Positions 62,618 through 64,000 of a DNA stretch of 64,000 nt are shown piece after piece (position 1 is the first letter of the stretch; each line of letters opens with the position of its first letter). This DNA is from Zhengella mangrovi. GTDB lineage: Bacteria; Pseudomonadota; Alphaproteobacteria; Rhizobiales; Rhizobiaceae. The DNA is taken from assembly GCF_002727065.1 (NCBI RefSeq), contig NZ_PDVP01000003.1, positions 248,001 to 312,000 on the forward strand, written 5' to 3'. The notes beneath the pieces are model-generated. The model ran no database searches, was not told the DNA's origin, and saw nothing but the letters and a program-made list of their open reading frames with translations. The translations under genes were made by a program, and so were the position numbers.

Positions 62618-63550
62618 ATGGCCATGCGCTTTCGCCCCTCATCCCGCCAGCTTGAATATCTCGTCGCCTTGGCGGAGCTGCGCCATTTCGGCCGCGCCGC
62701 GCGACGCTGTTCCGTGTCCCAGCCCACCTTGTCCGTCCAGCTCCAGCAGATGGAGGATCGCCTTGGCACGCGCCTGATCGAACGCACACCCGGCGCCGTG
62801 GCATTGACGCCCGCCGGTGAAAAGGCGGTTGCATTGGCCCGCCAGGCCCTGGCCGCCCTGGACGAAATGGCGGCCATCGCCTCCGGCGGGGAAGCGGCCC
62901 TTGGCGGGCGCCTGCGACTCGGCGCTGCGCCCACGTTCGGGCCCTATTTCCTGCCGCACCTTCTGCCGGTCCTGCATGCGCGCTATCCGGCGCTGGAGAT
63001 TTTCATCCGCGAGGAACGGCCGCACCTGCTGGAGGAGGCGATCGTCGATGGCGAAATCGACTGCGCCATCGGTCCGGAACCACGGCGCGGCGACCGCTTC
63101 ACCTTTTCACGCCTGATGGACGAGGACCTGTTTCTCGGCCTTCCGGCGAGCCATCCGCTTGCGAAGGAAGCCAGCGTTCCCGTTGCCGCCCTGGTGGCGG
63201 AACGCATGATGACGCTGGGGCGCGGTCATCGCCTCAACGAATCGGTACGCGCGCTCGCCGGCCAGGCAGGCACGCCGCTGCGCGAGGATTACGAGGGCAC
63301 GAGCCTGGATGCCCTGCGCCAGATGGTCTCGATCGGCATGGGCGTGACCCTCTTCCCGGCGCTCTATGCCGCGTCGGAGTTCGCCAGGCACGACGACGTG
63401 GTCCTGCGCCGCCTCGCCGGCCGGCGCCTGACCCGCACGGTCGGCCTGTTCTGGCGGCGCGGCACCCTGCGCCAGCACCATTTCGATACCCTGGCAGCGC
63501 TTTCCGCCGACGTCGCGGCCGGGCTGGAACTGCCCGGGGGCAAGCCCTGA
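62618..63550 (+). CDS. OxyR-related LysR-family regulator lacking the redox cysteines
   Basis: A 310-residue LysR protein. The helix-turn-helix (ELRHFGRAARRCSVSQPTLSVQLQQMEDRLG, about 20-50) and effector domain align well with OxyR. The region equivalent to the peroxide-sensing loop reads LGRGHRLNES, so the positions of E. coli Cys199 and Cys208 are Arg205 and Ala214. Only Cys31 and Cys149 are present. Peroxide sensing by the classic disulfide is therefore excluded. No catalase gene is nearby. The start may be ATG 62618 or 62624. Confidence 0.87.
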   Translation: MAMRFRPSSRQLEYLVALAELRHFGRAARRCSVSQPTLSVQLQQMEDRLGTRLIERTPGAVALTPAGEKAVALARQALAALDEMAAIASGGEAALGGRLRLGAAPTFGPYFLPHLLPVLHARYPALEIFIREERPHLLEEAIVDGEIDCAIGPEPRRGDRFTFSRLMDEDLFLGLPASHPLAKEASVPVAALVAERMMTLGRGHRLNESVRALAGQAGTPLREDYEGTSLDALRQMVSIGMGVTLFPALYAASEFARHDDVVLRRLAGRRLTRTVGLFWRRGTLRQHHFDTLAALSADVAAGLELPGGKP

Positions 63551-63578
63551 CGGCCGCGATGTCCGCGGGCAGGTCATC

Positions 63579-64000
63579 TCAGAATGTCTGTGCCGCGGCC
63601 ACCGCCCGCTTCCAGGCCGCGTATTTCTGCTCCCGGGCCTGGACGTCCATCACCGGTTCGAAGCGGCGTTCCAACGCCCAGGTCGCGGAGAATTCCTCCT
63701 GTGCCGGGTAGACGCCGGCCCTCTGGCCGGCGAGCCATGCCGCGCCAAGCGCCGTCGTTTCCAGCACGGCCGGCCGGTCGACCGGGGCTCCGAGAATGTC
63801 GGCGAGAAACTGCATTGCCCAGTCCGAGGCGCTCATTCCCCCATCGACCCTCAGCACAGCCTCTCCCGACGCCGAGACCCAGTCCGCCCGCATCGCTTCC
63901 AGCAGGTCCCGGGTCTGGAAACCGACGCTTTCCAGCGCGGCGCGGGCAAACTCTTCCGGCCCGGTGTTGCGCGTGATGCCGAAGACCGCGCCGCGGCATT
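63579..64000 (-). CDS. glpK: Glycerol kinase (partial, N-terminus off the right edge)
   Basis: C-terminal about 140 residues of a FGGY-family kinase that makes glycerol 3-phosphate. The visible part runs from [20 protein letters not shown] at the edge through [20 protein letters not shown] and [14 protein letters not shown] to a C-terminal AAAQTF. The DGGMS motif and the following adenine-binding region are typical of GlpK. It converges on the LysR gene. Confidence 0.9.
   Translation of the reverse strand, partial: CRGAVFGITRNTGPEEFARAALESVGFQTRDLLEAMRADWVSASGEAVLRVDGGMSASDWAMQFLADILGAPVDRPAVLETTALGAAWLAGQRAGVYPAQEEFSATWALERRFEPVMDVQAREQKYAAWKRAVAAAQTF

Overview
The window is GC-rich (about 65 percent by eye) and reads as the chromosome of an alphaproteobacterium, most likely of the order Hyphomicrobiales (Rhizobiales). 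The pointers are an Irr-type Fur protein, a dispersed intergenic repeat that I recall from rhizobial genomes, tightly overlapping operons and the overall catabolic gene set. I see no rRNA, tRNA, CRISPR array, transposase or integrase. Both edges cut genes: paaE on the left and glpK on the right.

Layout. (1) 1-9339: phenylacetate catabolism. paaABCDE runs leftward and a hotdog thioesterase diverges from it. A second leftward unit holds paaI, paaK, a TetR regulator and paaX, and paaZ diverges from that. (2) 9364-14399: an alpha/beta hydrolase, a TetR regulator and a Bcr/CflA exporter, then an AraC-type regulator divergent from pobA (4-hydroxybenzoate 3-hydroxylase). (3) 14477-27904: reductive pyrimidine degradation. 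A leftward operon carries an omega-aminotransferase, a carbamoyl-amino-acid hydrolase, a class II aldolase-like gene, dihydropyrimidinase and a four-gene ABC importer. A divergent RutR-like regulator follows, then preT-preA and a DMT permease. Together these take uracil or thymine through dihydropyrimidine, ureido acid and beta-amino acid to a semialdehyde. (4) 28282-46200: aerobic benzoyl-CoA (box) catabolism in two blocks: benzoate-CoA ligase with a DUF309 gene, and boxR, a thioesterase, boxA, boxB, boxC and a divergent MarR gene. Between the blocks sit irr, a DUF3228 gene, pbpC and a bacterial alpha-2-macroglobulin. (5) 46317-51544: an RND efflux pair and a CbiX/SirB-type chelatase. (6) 51610-60145: a sugar-acid locus with a TRAP transporter, L-idonate 5-dehydrogenase, a GntR regulator, uxuA, uxuB and an Ldh2/YiaK-family reductase. 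(7) 60424-64000: a GH13 alpha-glucosidase, two small proteins, an OxyR-related LysR regulator without the redox cysteines, and partial glpK.

Regulation can be read directly at several places. Four TGCA-N6-TGCA sites lie in the box promoter regions and link the remote ligase gene to BoxR. Two RutR-box-like sites precede the two pyrimidine operons. A TetR-type palindrome lies between paaI and paaZ, and another sits inside the spacer of a promoter for the TetR gene near 10.9 kb. The three aromatic modules suggest an organism that uses plant- or lignin-derived aromatics. The downstream beta-oxidation genes (paaFGHJ), boxD and the protocatechuate genes are not in this window.
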